Counted from the first letter of the stretch, positions 7,920 to 16,915 are shown. The stretch: DNA of 32,702 nucleotides from Beijerinckiaceae bacterium (GCA_903970475.1 CAJCIQ010000154.1:1-32702); one strand, 5' to 3'. The notes: a model not told the origin generated them from the letters alone. Translations and numbers: made by a program.

Positions 7920-8756
7920 GTGAAAACACATTACAAGACCATTGTACTTTCCGACCTGCACTTAGGGATAAAGAATTCCAGAGTTAAAGAAGTTGTCGAG
8001 TTCCTCAAACATCACACCTGCGATACCCTTATCCTCAACGGAGACATCATCGACGGCTGGCAGTTGAAGAAATCGGGTAGCTGGAAAAACAAGCACACCA
8101 GATTCTTCAAACTCATCATGAAGTTTCTGGCCAAATACGACACTAAAGTCATTTACCTGCGTGGTAACCATGATGACTTTCTAGATGAAATCCTTCCCTT
8201 TTCCCTTGGCAATTTTAGCATCAAAAGAGACCATATCCTGCACTCTGCGGGTAAAAAGTATTATGTGGTTCACGGAGACATATTCGATACTGTAACCACC
8301 AAGTTAAAGTGGCTGGCCCAAATGGGTGATGTCGGGTATACTTTCCTGTTATGGCTCAACCGTCATTATAACAACTACAGAACCAAAAGGGGAATGCCCT
8401 ACTATTCCCTTTCCCAATTGGTTAAACAAAAGGTAAAGCAGGCTGTTTCCTTCATTTCTGACTTCGAGGAGCAACTTGCCGAAGTAGCCAAGGCCAAACG
8501 CTGTCAGGGCGTTATTTGTGGACATATTCATCAGCCTGCCAACAAAATGATCGGGGAAATTCATTATCTTAATAGTGGAGATTGGGTGGAAACCCTCAGT
8601 GCGCTGGTAGAAGATGAACAAGGGGAATGGAGGGTGGTTTACTATTCAGAGTGGGTAAACGCTGAGGCCTTAACAATCGCCTCTACCGGTACAACCCAGA
8701 CTGAAGAAGATTCTACTATGCTGGCCGAAGGAGGCTGGGCATTTCAACCGGCTTGA
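7920..8756 (+). CDS. LpxH-like metallophosphoesterase (UDP-2,3-diacylglucosamine diphosphatase family)
   Basis: Calcineurin-like phosphoesterase of 278 residues. All metal-site motifs are present: DLHLG (Asp12, His14), NGDIIDGW (Asp42), GNHDD (Asn83, His84), VVHGD (His118) and CGHIHQP (His202, His204). LpxH hydrolyses UDP-2,3-diacylglucosamine to lipid X, but this protein is longer than classical LpxH and belongs to a broader family, so its substrate is unproven. The start is GTG at 7920, eight codons before the first motif; a stop closely precedes it, so no longer start is possible nearby. CTCTAGAG at 7912-7919 abuts the start. A glycosyltransferase gene follows after 8 bases, suggesting that both act on one lipid or glycan substrate. 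Confidence 0.85.
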   Translation: MKTHYKTIVLSDLHLGIKNSRVKEVVEFLKHHTCDTLILNGDIIDGWQLKKSGSWKNKHTRFFKLIMKFLAKYDTKVIYLRGNHDDFLDEILPFSLGNFSIKRDHILHSAGKKYYVVHGDIFDTVTTKLKWLAQMGDVGYTFLLWLNRHYNNYRTKRGMPYYSLSQLVKQKVKQAVSFISDFEEQLAEVAKAKRCQGVICGHIHQPANKMIGEIHYLNSGDWVETLSALVEDEQGEWRVVYYSEWVNAEALTIASTGTTQTEEDSTMLAEGGWAFQPA

Positions 8757-8764
8757 AGATTAAG

Positions 8765-9946
8765 ATGATGACACGTATGGAAAACCGTTCTTTCATATTC
8801 GCTGTTCAGGGAGAAGGTAGGGGACACTTAACCCAGGCCATCTCCGTATATGAAATGCTGGTCAGCAGAGGATTTAAAGTACATGCAGTCCTGGTCGGCA
8901 GTAGCAAACGCAGGGATTTGCCGGAGTTCTTCAAGAAGAAGATATCTGTCCCTATCATCCCCTTCCAAAGCCCCAATTTCAGCACGGATCCCAAAAATAA
9001 GTCCATTCGGCTGGCGCCTTCCATCTGGAAGTCCCTTCGCTATATCAGGCGATATGCCGATAGTCTGCGTCTGATCCATAATACAGTTAAGACTTACAAA
9101 CCGGACGCCATCATCAACTTTTACGAACCCCTGGCCGGTTGGTACGCCCGTAAGCATAAGTCTGAGGTTCGACATATCTGCATTGGCCACCAATACATAT
9201 ATCTCCATCCCCGGTTTGAGTTTCCCAACGGCAGATGGATGGATAAAATGGTGATCCGGAACTATACCAAACTCACCTCCATGGGCGCCGATGCCCTACT
9301 GGCCCTATCTTTCTACCCATTACCACCAGCGGAAAACCAAAGACTTAAAGTGCTGCCTCCTTTATTGAGAAAAGAGGTTTTCGAACAGGACATCCACCAA
9401 CAACCCTTTTTGCTGGCCTATGTCCTCAATGCGGGATATATGCAGGACATCATTAATTGGCATAAAAACCATCCGGAAGTAGAATTGCACTGCTTCACCG
9501 ATAGTAAAGCTGTCAAAGGAAAATGGAGGTATGATGATACCCTATGCTTCCATTCCCTGGATGATAAGAAGTTCCTCACCATGATGGCCAGTTGCAAAGG
9601 ATTGGTATGTACCGCCGGATTTGAATCGGTATGTGAAGCCCTTTACCTGGGAAAACCAGCCCTGATGATTCCCGTAGGCGGTCATTACGAACAATTCTGC
9701 AATGCCCGTGACGCTGTAAAGGCCGGGGCCGGGATTTACGATACTGAATTTAATATAGAACGTCTCCTGGAATTTATTCCCCAATACAAGGTATCTGAAG
9801 ACTACCGCTGCTGGATAAAAGGAGTGGAGCAGGACGTACTCAGCATTATAGAAAAGGTGCTGCCACCCTTAACCACCTCCACCCTTGAAGGGATGGAGGG
9901 GTTTAACATACACAACCTTAACTCAAAGCTTCATTCAATAATTTAG
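8765..9946 (+). CDS. Glycosyltransferase family protein (GT-B fold, MurG/GT28-like)
   Basis: About 393 residues. The N-terminus has FAVQGEGRGHLTQA, the glycine-rich acceptor-side loop of GT-B enzymes. The C-terminal half has VCTAGFESVCEALYLGKPALMIPVGGHYEQFCNA, written here as the TAGFESVCEAL and GGHYEQ motifs that bind the nucleotide-sugar donor. This matches a family usually annotated simply as glycosyltransferase family protein. The frame opens with a TTG at 8753 overlapping the previous stop; ATG 8765 (or 8777) is a more normal start. It is paired with the LpxH-like gene upstream, pointing to envelope glycolipid or polysaccharide metabolism, though donor and acceptor are unknown. Its last 29 bases overlap the end of the convergent nuclease gene. 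A GC-rich hairpin at 9876-9899 lies inside the 3' end. Confidence 0.82.
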   Translation: MMTRMENRSFIFAVQGEGRGHLTQAISVYEMLVSRGFKVHAVLVGSSKRRDLPEFFKKKISVPIIPFQSPNFSTDPKNKSIRLAPSIWKSLRYIRRYADSLRLIHNTVKTYKPDAIINFYEPLAGWYARKHKSEVRHICIGHQYIYLHPRFEFPNGRWMDKMVIRNYTKLTSMGADALLALSFYPLPPAENQRLKVLPPLLRKEVFEQDIHQQPFLLAYVLNAGYMQDIINWHKNHPEVELHCFTDSKAVKGKWRYDDTLCFHSLDDKKFLTMMASCKGLVCTAGFESVCEALYLGKPALMIPVGGHYEQFCNARDAVKAGAGIYDTEFNIERLLEFIPQYKVSEDYRCWIKGVEQDVLSIIEKVLPPLTTSTLEGMEGFNIHNLNSKLHSII

Positions 9947-10730
9947 CCAGCCTCAATCCACCTTTGAGCAATTGTGCATCCAGCTCATCCTGGAAAATAT
10001 AGTTGTATTTATAGCTTAACCTACTTTCTGCGGGGCTTAAGTCATAAACTTTGTCCGCTAATTGGTGGGATTCATAGAACCAGTCTTCCAGGCTGGTCTT
10101 TTGAATGGCCGCTACCTTCTCGGGGCCAGCGATATCCAATACCTGCGTGTATTCTGTATAACTGTACTGTTGGAAGTTGATCAACTCGGAGTCCCAGATA
10201 GAATGCAGGTTTGTTTTTTTATCAAACCAGTATTCTGTGATTTTGTTTCCTCCCTGATCTTCAGGCCTGCCCACGTGAAGGGGTTGATGCAGGTCTCCCA
10301 CCAGGTGAATCAGGAACCTAAGGGCAATCACCCTTTTTTCTTTAGTCAAGGATTTGTCCTTTAACTGAGCCATCATAGCAGGTATCTGTGTATATAGATT
10401 TTCCCCTGGAAGGGCTTTTAGTTCCTTGACGAACTCGTCTTTTTCCAGGTTACCGGGAAGGTCGACATAATGCCATTTAAAGGTATTATCCCAGCTATGG
10501 GTCGTATCAGATTTAATGAAATCCGGCCAGTTTGCCCACATGGCCAGGTTCTCCTTTCCGATCAGTTTATGCAACTCCAGCAGGGCTTTGGGCGACAGGT
10601 GATTCTGCGCAATGGCCGCAATGACCCTATGACCAGTAACACCCCAGGAAAAGGCAGATTGACCCAGGCCACAAATCATCAGGAGCATCAACAAAGTAAA
10701 GCGTATACGTACAAATAGCTTTTTCATCAT
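9918..10730 (-). CDS. Exported S1/P1-family nuclease
   Basis: Zinc-dependent secreted nuclease of 270 residues that would degrade single-stranded nucleic acids outside the cytoplasm. A signal peptide covers residues 1-28. Cleavage after Ser28 would expose Trp29 as the mature N-terminus with His34 five residues on, exactly the Trp1/His6 zinc-ligand arrangement of nuclease P1. Further family motifs are WANWPD, HYVDLP, the core FLIHLVGDLHQPLHVGR with GGN, and NLHSIWDS. It follows cysS by only 12 bases on the same strand, so it is probably expressed from the cysS promoter. Its 3' end overlaps the convergent glycosyltransferase gene by 29 bases. Confidence 0.93.
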   Translation of the reverse strand: MMKKLFVRIRFTLLMLLMICGLGQSAFSWGVTGHRVIAAIAQNHLSPKALLELHKLIGKENLAMWANWPDFIKSDTTHSWDNTFKWHYVDLPGNLEKDEFVKELKALPGENLYTQIPAMMAQLKDKSLTKEKRVIALRFLIHLVGDLHQPLHVGRPEDQGGNKITEYWFDKKTNLHSIWDSELINFQQYSYTEYTQVLDIAGPEKVAAIQKTSLEDWFYESHQLADKVYDLSPAESRLSYKYNYIFQDELDAQLLKGGLRLAKLLNEALS

Positions 10731-10742
10731 GGATTAAAGATA

Positions 10743-12305
10743 TCAGTTGATTGTAAAACTAACGTTACCATCTTTTTCGTCCTTAAGCATTACGCCCATG
10801 TCCAGCAACTGGAGGCGGATCTTATCGGAGGTGGCATAATCCTTTTTAGTCCTGGCTTCCTTGCGCAAGTCTATGAGGAGTTGCAGAACGTTCTGTAGTA
10901 GCTGATCATCCCCTCCTTTCTCATCCTGAAGCCCAAGAACATCTTCCAAATAGGCTTTGTAATAGCTATTGAGTCTGGAATAAGTCTGGGCGGAGAGGGC
11001 GTTCGTTTTGACGTGTCCGTCCTTTATACCATTGACAACGGGAGCCAGCTCAAACAAGTTAGCCAGGACCTTTGCGGTATTGAAATCGTCATTCATGGAC
11101 TCATCCATTTCGTCCAGCAGGCGGTTCACTTTGACGTCCAGCTCAGGGTCGGTTGGGGCGGCAGCAGGCTGGGCGCCAGCGGCAGCGGCATTCGTCGCGG
11201 CGCCTGCATTAGCTACAGCCAGGCTTCCCGGCAACTTTTTTAAGGCTTCATAGGATTCCCATAACCTGCGCAGGCCCTTCTCGGCTGCCCTAAGGGCATC
11301 ATTACTGAAATCCAGGGTACTCCTGTAATGGGTCTGGAGGATGAAAAAACGAATGGTCATTGGAGAATAGGGCTGGTCCAGCAAATGGTGGGATCCGCTG
11401 AACAATTCCGTTAGCTTAATGGTATTGTTATAACTCTTCCCCATCTTTCTCCCGTTGATGGTGATCATGTTATTGTGTAACCAATATCTGGCCGGCATCT
11501 CATGATTGCAAACAGTACTTTGGGCGATTTCACACTCATGGTGGGGGAACTCCAGGTCCATACCTCCTCCATGAATATCAAAGCGGGGCCCCAGGTATTT
11601 AGTACTCATGGCAGAGCATTCAATATGCCATCCAGGAAAACCTTCACCCCAGGGAGACGCCCATCGCATGATATGTTCCGGGGGGGCGCTTTTCCACAGG
11701 GCAAAATCAGCCTTGTTCCGCTTTTCCTCCTGATTATCCAGCTCCCGCTGGCTCTCTTTAAGGTCTTCCAATATCCTGCCACTAAGGATTCCGTAAGGCT
11801 GTCCCAGTTTCTTGTAGTGTGTATTGTATTTGTCTACATCGAAGTATACGGATCCATTGGCTTCATAGGCAAATCCTTCTTTGATGATCTGCTGAATCAT
11901 TCCAATCTGTTCCACAATATGCCCGGTGGCAGTAGGTTCTATGCTGGGATCCAGGTTGCCGAAACGACGCATGGCCCAGTGATATAGATTCGTATATTTC
12001 TGGACCAGCTCCATGGGTTCCAGTTTTTCCAGTACAGCCTTTTCGGAGATCTTGTCCTCTGCCTCTCTGCCTTCTTCTTCAAAATGCCCGGCGTCAGTGA
12101 TGTTGCGGACATAGCGTACAGCATACCCCAGGTGCGTGAGATACCTGTAAATGACGTCAAACGTAATAAAGGGCCGTGCATGTCCCAGATGAGATTCTCC
12201 ACTCACGGTAGGACCACATACATACATGCCAACTCTTCCGGGTATCAGGGAAGTAAATGTTTCTTTCTGTCTGCTCAGTGTATTATAAACCTTCAAATCA
12301 GCCAT
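10743..12305 (-). CDS. cysS: Cysteinyl-tRNA synthetase
   Basis: Charges tRNA-Cys with cysteine; class I aminoacyl-tRNA synthetase of 520 residues. HLGH at 39-42 is the HIGH signature. KMGKS at 287-291 is a variant of KMSKS. Zinc ligands are Cys30 in MYVCGPTV, Cys230 in [10 protein letters not shown], and His255 and Glu259 in [10 protein letters not shown]. Residues about 362-387 are an Ala-rich, low-complexity stretch in the C-terminal helical region that makes the protein longer than many CysS (about 460-490). A TATCTTTG promoter box precedes it and the S1/P1 nuclease gene follows 12 bases downstream. Confidence 0.97.
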   Translation of the reverse strand: MADLKVYNTLSRQKETFTSLIPGRVGMYVCGPTVSGESHLGHARPFITFDVIYRYLTHLGYAVRYVRNITDAGHFEEEGREAEDKISEKAVLEKLEPMELVQKYTNLYHWAMRRFGNLDPSIEPTATGHIVEQIGMIQQIIKEGFAYEANGSVYFDVDKYNTHYKKLGQPYGILSGRILEDLKESQRELDNQEEKRNKADFALWKSAPPEHIMRWASPWGEGFPGWHIECSAMSTKYLGPRFDIHGGGMDLEFPHHECEIAQSTVCNHEMPARYWLHNNMITINGRKMGKSYNNTIKLTELFSGSHHLLDQPYSPMTIRFFILQTHYRSTLDFSNDALRAAEKGLRRLWESYEALKKLPGSLAVANAGAATNAAAAGAQPAAAPTDPELDVKVNRLLDEMDESMNDDFNTAKVLANLFELAPVVNGIKDGHVKTNALSAQTYSRLNSYYKAYLEDVLGLQDEKGGDDQLLQNVLQLLIDLRKEARTKKDYATSDKIRLQLLDMGVMLKDEKDGNVSFTIN

Positions 12306-12325
12306 AAATAGTGAATCTTACTTAG

Positions 12326-12333
12326 CAAAGATA
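12326..12333 (-). promoter_or_regulatory. -7 promoter box of cysS
   Basis: The minus strand reads TATCTTTG, a perfect TAnnTTTG match, 20 bases before the cysS ATG and within the 53-base gap to the upstream gene. No clear TTG is seen at the -33 position. Confidence 0.6.
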
Positions 12334-12358
12334 ATATTGTGCCTTTTTTCTGACCTTT

Positions 12359-13504
12359 TTATTTGGGAGGGAAATGATCGTCAGCCGAATCGGTTGCTGG
12401 ATCGTACAAGACCGCGGTGATGGGGAAGTGATCGCTGAGTACCCTGGGGGTACACCGATAGTTAAAGGCATTATAACTGGGATCAAACAAGATATAGTCT
12501 ATTCTTAAGGTGGGGGAAATTTGAGAAAAGGTCCGCCCCCATCCGAATCCCTTTTCCTGGAAAGCATCCTTGAGTTCCTGCTTTATGGTACTATAGGCAT
12601 AGGAGTTAGGCACATCATTAAAATCTCCGCAAACAACGACTGGATTAGGGCTGTGTTGTACAATCTCCCGTACAATCTGCGCCTGATCAGCCCTTCTGAG
12701 GAACCCGTTTTTTATCTTACTCAAAATATTCCTGGATTGTTGCTTTACCTTGTCGGCTTCTGACAAGGGGGGGCTCTCCAGGAAATCATAATCCTTCTTA
12801 TCAAATTTCAGAGATTGCAGGTGCACATTGAAAACTCGTAAGGTATCCAGAGGAGTAACAATATCAGCATATTCAAAGACGTCATTGTACTTCCTGTCCT
12901 TTCCAATGATATTGGTCTGTTGCAGGATGGGGTATTTAGAGAAAATAATAACCCCGTAATGATAGTTGGTATTGTTGTACCGGGAGTCGGCATACCACTC
13001 ATAAGCTACCGCATAATACGGGAATCCCAACGCCTTTCTGAAATACTGAATGGAATAAGGATAGGCTGAACTGTCTGAGAAGAAAAACTCCTGAAAACAG
13101 GCAATGTCCGGGTCTTCGTGGTGAACCAGGTCTATCATTTTCTGTTTGATGGTCGGATTCTTTTTGTTGTCGAAGAAATTGAACAGGTGAACGTTCCAAC
13201 TCATGATCTTCAGGGAAGTAAGGGGCCTGGATTTTCCCGAAGTATCTACTGGATGAAAGGCAAAAAAGGCCCTTATGGAACTCCAGGATACGATCAGGGC
13301 AATCAGGGATATCGATAGCAGCCGCCAGCGCTTCACGAGTAGCCAGCACAGCAGAAATAAAAGGGTAATAGCCAACAAATAAGGGAAGCCCAAAGCCAAA
13401 AACCCCAGTAACCACCATTTTTTGGGATCAATGTAGGGAGCTAGTCCCACCAGCATCATGAGGATAGCCACTGCGCAATTGGCAAGAATAAGTAGTAAGC
13501 GCAT
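12359..13504 (-). CDS. Membrane-anchored endonuclease/exonuclease/phosphatase (EEP) family protein
   Basis: A 381-residue protein with three predicted N-terminal membrane helices (about 4-22, 31-56 and 62-82) followed by an EEP catalytic domain. Catalytic motifs are intact: SWNVH (Asn104), CFQEF (Glu139), NVHLQS (His228), CGDFND (Asp294, Asn296), RIDYIL (Asp336) and SDHFP (Asp358, His359). The EEP fold covers DNases, phospholipid and inositol-phosphate phosphatases and sphingomyelinases, so the substrate is open. Topology suggests the catalytic domain sits on one face of the inner membrane, which makes a lipid or extracytoplasmic nucleic acid substrate plausible. It starts 5 bases after the rhomboid-like gene stop and appears to be the last gene of the rlmD-rhomboid operon. 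Confidence 0.87.
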   Translation of the reverse strand: MRLLLILANCAVAILMMLVGLAPYIDPKKWWLLGFLALGFPYLLAITLLFLLCWLLVKRWRLLSISLIALIVSWSSIRAFFAFHPVDTSGKSRPLTSLKIMSWNVHLFNFFDNKKNPTIKQKMIDLVHHEDPDIACFQEFFFSDSSAYPYSIQYFRKALGFPYYAVAYEWYADSRYNNTNYHYGVIIFSKYPILQQTNIIGKDRKYNDVFEYADIVTPLDTLRVFNVHLQSLKFDKKDYDFLESPPLSEADKVKQQSRNILSKIKNGFLRRADQAQIVREIVQHSPNPVVVCGDFNDVPNSYAYSTIKQELKDAFQEKGFGWGRTFSQISPTLRIDYILFDPSYNAFNYRCTPRVLSDHFPITAVLYDPATDSADDHFPPK

Positions 13505-13509
13505 GGGGG

Positions 13510-14436
13510 TTACAGGTCTTCTTCACTGGCCCGCTTAAGGATTTCCCTTTCTTCATCGGTCAGGTGGTGATAACCCTTTTGCGAGATCTTGTCGAGAAGT
13601 TCGTCGACTTTTTGTTGCGTGATCAATGGTGTTTTCGTGTAGGGCGGATTACCATGACTCTTATAGAACAGCTCTTTTTTGAACGGTTTTTTCTCCTGTC
13701 CGTTCCCGGGGTTGAACAGGTTGATTAACCAATCGTAGAATCCATGCATCCATCCACCCCAGTCATGCCCGCTTCTGAGTTGCTTGACAAAGAGGAAGCC
13801 CACGGCTGCCCCTGCAATATGAGACAGGTGGTAAGGAAAGGGGGAGATACCCAGACCGGCAACGTCCACCGCCACAAATATGATGGTCAGGATCCATAAG
13901 GGGATACCACCATTGAGCATGGGGAAAATCCTATAGTCTGGTGCTACCATGGTGGTTGCCACCGCAATGGCCATGATACCCGCATTGGCGCCCAACAGTT
14001 CCAAAGAAGCACCCCTCATGCCGGGGATCAGGTTACAGGCCAACAGGAATACAATTCCTCCTGCCATTCCACCATAGAGATATATGGGTATGATCTGACC
14101 ATTTCCCGTAAGGTCTTGAAAAATATATCCAAAAGCGCCCAACCACAGTAGATTACTGATCAGCATCCATACATCCACATGGGCAAACATGAAGGTCACC
14201 AAGGTCCAGGGCTTATGCACCCAGGCGGAAAAACTGGAAGGAAGGGTAATGTAATCCAGCACCTGTTTTTGGAAATTGCCATAGGCTACCGCATGAGGGC
14301 TGGTGACTTCGTATACCAACAGGGTAAAACCCAGGATGACGAAAATCACCGCATTGATTGCCACAAGGTTAAATAGGGCATTATTGGATTCCCCAAGCAA
14401 AATCCTACGCCGGCTATTTCTTTCCGTAACTGCCAT
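13510..14436 (-). CDS. Rhomboid-family membrane protein lacking the catalytic serine
   Basis: A 308-residue rhomboid-fold protein with six or so hydrophobic helices between residues 20 and 220 and a soluble C-terminal tail. Conserved features include HVDVWMLISNLLW (His86 and Asn95, the oxyanion region) and HLSHIAGAAVGF (His206, the catalytic-His position). The GxSG active-site motif, however, reads GANAG at 149-153: Asn151 (codon AAT at 13984-13986) replaces the nucleophilic Ser, one transition away from AGT. It is therefore predicted to be proteolytically inactive. The tail ends in a charged helix pair (QQKVDELLDKISQKGYHHL, residues 274-292) found in Bacteroidota rhomboid-like proteins. The neighbouring upstream gene is an intact rhomboid, suggesting the pair works together. 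Confidence 0.88.
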   Translation of the reverse strand: MAVTERNSRRRILLGESNNALFNLVAINAVIFVILGFTLLVYEVTSPHAVAYGNFQKQVLDYITLPSSFSAWVHKPWTLVTFMFAHVDVWMLISNLLWLGAFGYIFQDLTGNGQIIPIYLYGGMAGGIVFLLACNLIPGMRGASLELLGANAGIMAIAVATTMVAPDYRIFPMLNGGIPLWILTIIFVAVDVAGLGISPFPYHLSHIAGAAVGFLFVKQLRSGHDWGGWMHGFYDWLINLFNPGNGQEKKPFKKELFYKSHGNPPYTKTPLITQQKVDELLDKISQKGYHHLTDEEREILKRASEEDL

Positions 14437-14524
14437 AATTCAAATAATTCCTTGTACTTACGATATTTTCTTCTATAAAGTTACAAAATCACCGGCCAAA
14501 GGCGTCATTCCCATTTGTAATAGA

Positions 14525-15316
14525 TTAATAAAAATGCTTTCGGTCAAACCTATTCATCAGTTTGAGGGTGATAAAGCCAACAAGGGCTCCCCCAAGATGG
14601 GCCCAGTGAGCCACATTGTCTCCAGGTCTGGGCGACACACCGGACCAGATTTCAATAGCTATGTAGCCCAACACGACATATTTGGCCTTGATAGGAAAGG
14701 GAATGGGAATGATGAACATCTCCATATTGGGGAAGGTCATGGCAAAAGCCACCAGTATCCCGAAGATGGCACCGGAAGCGCCCAGGATGGGCTCATGCAT
14801 AGGTCCTGACGCTTTCAGAAAATTATACGCTTCAGTAGGGTCCACCTGATCCGACGCATTCAACCCTCCGTTGAAAAACCTACTGTTGATTTCGTTCAGC
14901 AACTGTGCGCTGGGGTGCAACTGATATTCATTGATGGCATTGATATAAGGCGTGTTCACAAAATAAAGATATACCCCATAGAGTATGCCGGCCCCTATAC
15001 CCGTGATCAGGTAGAAATTCAAAAACCTTTTGGATCCCCATCTCTGTTCCAGCAAATTTCCAAACATCCATAAGGCAAACATATTCAATAGAATATGCAA
15101 GTAAAACTGGGTACTGTCGACGTCATGCAGGAACATATAGCTAATGAACTGATGAGGCTTGAAGTAGGGGGAGCGCATGTCGAACAGGGAGAAGTAATTG
15201 AGGAACCAGGGCCCATGCCACAGCAGCTCCAGGATCCATACCCCAAAATTGATGATGATCAACCACTTTATAACTGGTGGAAAGCCTGGAAAACGACTCT
15301 GCCTATAAGCGTTCAT
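14525..15316 (-). CDS. Rhomboid-family intramembrane serine protease
   Basis: A 263-residue multi-pass protease that would cleave transmembrane substrates within the membrane. The catalytic dyad is intact: Ser181 in LGASGAIFG and His240 in AHWAHLGGALVGF. His74 and Asn78 in LHILLNMFALWMFG supply the oxyanion region. A loop of about 55 residues (about 120-175) lies between the third and fourth membrane helices. It sits between rlmD (45 bases upstream) and the serine-less rhomboid (88 bases downstream), all on one strand. The substrate is not indicated by the sequence. Confidence 0.92.
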   Translation of the reverse strand: MNAYRQSRFPGFPPVIKWLIIINFGVWILELLWHGPWFLNYFSLFDMRSPYFKPHQFISYMFLHDVDSTQFYLHILLNMFALWMFGNLLEQRWGSKRFLNFYLITGIGAGILYGVYLYFVNTPYINAINEYQLHPSAQLLNEINSRFFNGGLNASDQVDPTEAYNFLKASGPMHEPILGASGAIFGILVAFAMTFPNMEMFIIPIPFPIKAKYVVLGYIAIEIWSGVSPRPGDNVAHWAHLGGALVGFITLKLMNRFDRKHFY

Positions 15317-15361
15317 GCAAACAAGTTTATATGTAAAAATAACAGGAATCGGGTAAAGACC

Positions 15362-16915
15362 TTACCTCAATTGTAGTGCTACCACGTTTTCTATATGATG
15401 GGTATGGGGAAACAAATCGGCTGGTTGTACCCTGGTAACGGCATAGGCCTCGTCCAGCAATTGAAGGTCCCTGGCCTGGGTAGCAACATTACAACTGACA
15501 TATACAATTCTTGGGGCCCGGATCTCCAGGAGCTTGCGCACCAGTTTTTCGTGCATCCCTGCCCTGGGGGGATCGGATATGAGCACGTCCGGCCTGCCAT
15601 GTTGGGCAAAAAAAGCATCGTCGCAAATATCCACCACGTCTCCCGTAAAAAATTCGGCGTGCGCTATCCCATTGAGTTTTGCGTTTTGACGAGCATCGCC
15701 GATGGCTTCGTCAACCACCTCAACCCCAATGATTTTAGCCGCCTGTTTGCTTAAGAAGATGCCTATACTCCCCGTACCGCAATAAAGGTCATACACCGTT
15801 TCTTTCCCCGTCAGGCCAGCAAAATCCCTCACGACTTCATACAACCTTTCGGCCTGAGCGGTATTGGTTTGAAAAAAGGATTTGGGTCCGATTTTGAACT
15901 GGAAATCCCCCAACTTTTCCATGATATAACCCTTCCCGAAATAAGGAACGGGTTCCAGGTCAAAAATGGAATCATTGAATTTAGGATTGATGGTATAAAC
16001 CAGGGTGGTAATGGCTGGAACCTTTTCCAGGAGGTGATCCATCAGGCGTTTTGCCTCCACCGGGTCTTCATAGCCCAGGCATAAATTGACCATGACTTCA
16101 CCGGTCCGGCAAACCCTGACCACCAGGTTCCTCAGCCAACCGGTATGACGGCGTATGTCATAAAAGGTATAGCCCTGGCTAAAGGCAAAAGCCCTGACGG
16201 TATTGCGGATCAGGTCAGAGGGTTCTGCCTGAAGGTGGCATTCCTGTATGTCTATGACCTTATCAAATAATTTAGGAACATGGAAGCCTACCCCCGGATC
16301 TTCCCGGAAAGGCCTGCGGCCGTTTCCCGAATCGATCCCGGCAGAAGCCTTATCGGCATCGACAACGGTCCCCTCAGCAGCCCCGGCAGAAGCCTGGGAC
16401 AGCCTGGCGGTATCGGCCCCGCTGGCTGCCTGTGCCGTTACAGCTTCGGTGGCCTCCAAGGCCTGGAGTTCCCTGAACTCCGCTTCCGTCCTATACCTTT
16501 TATTGGAAAAGGTAAACTCCAGCTTGTTGCGGTAATACCGGGTAGCCTCAGAACCCAGGATGGGCATAATGGGAGGTAAGGCTATTTTCCCAAGGCGGGT
16601 AAGGTTTTCCTGAACCTCCCTTTGCTTGTAGGACAGTTGCTTGTCATAGGGGAGCATTTGCCATTTGCAGCCCCCGCAGGTGCCAAAGTAGGGGCAGAAC
16701 GGGTCTGTTCTTTCCGGTGACAGGGATCGGAATGCCTGAACTTTCCCTTCGGCCCAATCCTTCTTGCTCTTGGTTAAGAGCACATCCACCACGTCACCGG
16801 GTACAGCGCCTTCAATAAAAATGACCTTCCCGTCCAGTCTGGCAAGTGCTTTTCCTTCAGCGGCATAATCAGTAACCGTTATGCCTTCCAATGTCTTCCG
16901 TATTTTATTCCTCAC
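15362..16915 (-). CDS. rlmD: 23S rRNA (uracil-5-)-methyltransferase, RlmD/TrmA family
   Basis: SAM-dependent RNA uracil C5-methyltransferase of 517 residues. An N-terminal TRAM domain covers about 1-65. The Fe-S cluster cysteines are C-x5-C-x2-C at 74, 80 and 83, plus Cys226. SAM-binding VYDLYCGTGSIGIF starts at 374, ISDPPRAG at 446 follows, the catalytic Cys475 is in YVSCN, and the general base Glu509 is in HIENVV. Residues about 151-203 are an Ala/Ser/Gly-rich low-complexity insertion within the central domain. The start is GTG at 16915, right after a TATTTTTG promoter box. RlmD versus RlmC/RlmCD specificity is inferred. The gene heads an operon with two rhomboids and an EEP protein. Confidence 0.9.
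   Translation of the reverse strand: MRNKIRKTLEGITVTDYAAEGKALARLDGKVIFIEGAVPGDVVDVLLTKSKKDWAEGKVQAFRSLSPERTDPFCPYFGTCGGCKWQMLPYDKQLSYKQREVQENLTRLGKIALPPIMPILGSEATRYYRNKLEFTFSNKRYRTEAEFRELQALEATEAVTAQAASGADTARLSQASAGAAEGTVVDADKASAGIDSGNGRRPFREDPGVGFHVPKLFDKVIDIQECHLQAEPSDLIRNTVRAFAFSQGYTFYDIRRHTGWLRNLVVRVCRTGEVMVNLCLGYEDPVEAKRLMDHLLEKVPAITTLVYTINPKFNDSIFDLEPVPYFGKGYIMEKLGDFQFKIGPKSFFQTNTAQAERLYEVVRDFAGLTGKETVYDLYCGTGSIGIFLSKQAAKIIGVEVVDEAIGDARQNAKLNGIAHAEFFTGDVVDICDDAFFAQHGRPDVLISDPPRAGMHEKLVRKLLEIRAPRIVYVSCNVATQARDLQLLDEAYAVTRVQPADLFPHTHHIENVVALQLR

Noticed and set aside
11502..11987. 161-codon plus-strand ORF antisense to cysS
   Set aside because: Shadow of a clear essential gene; no family motifs or start signals.
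14303..14809. 168-codon plus-strand ORF across the two rhomboid genes
   Set aside because: It runs antisense across the end of one rhomboid gene and the start of the other, with no recognisable domain.
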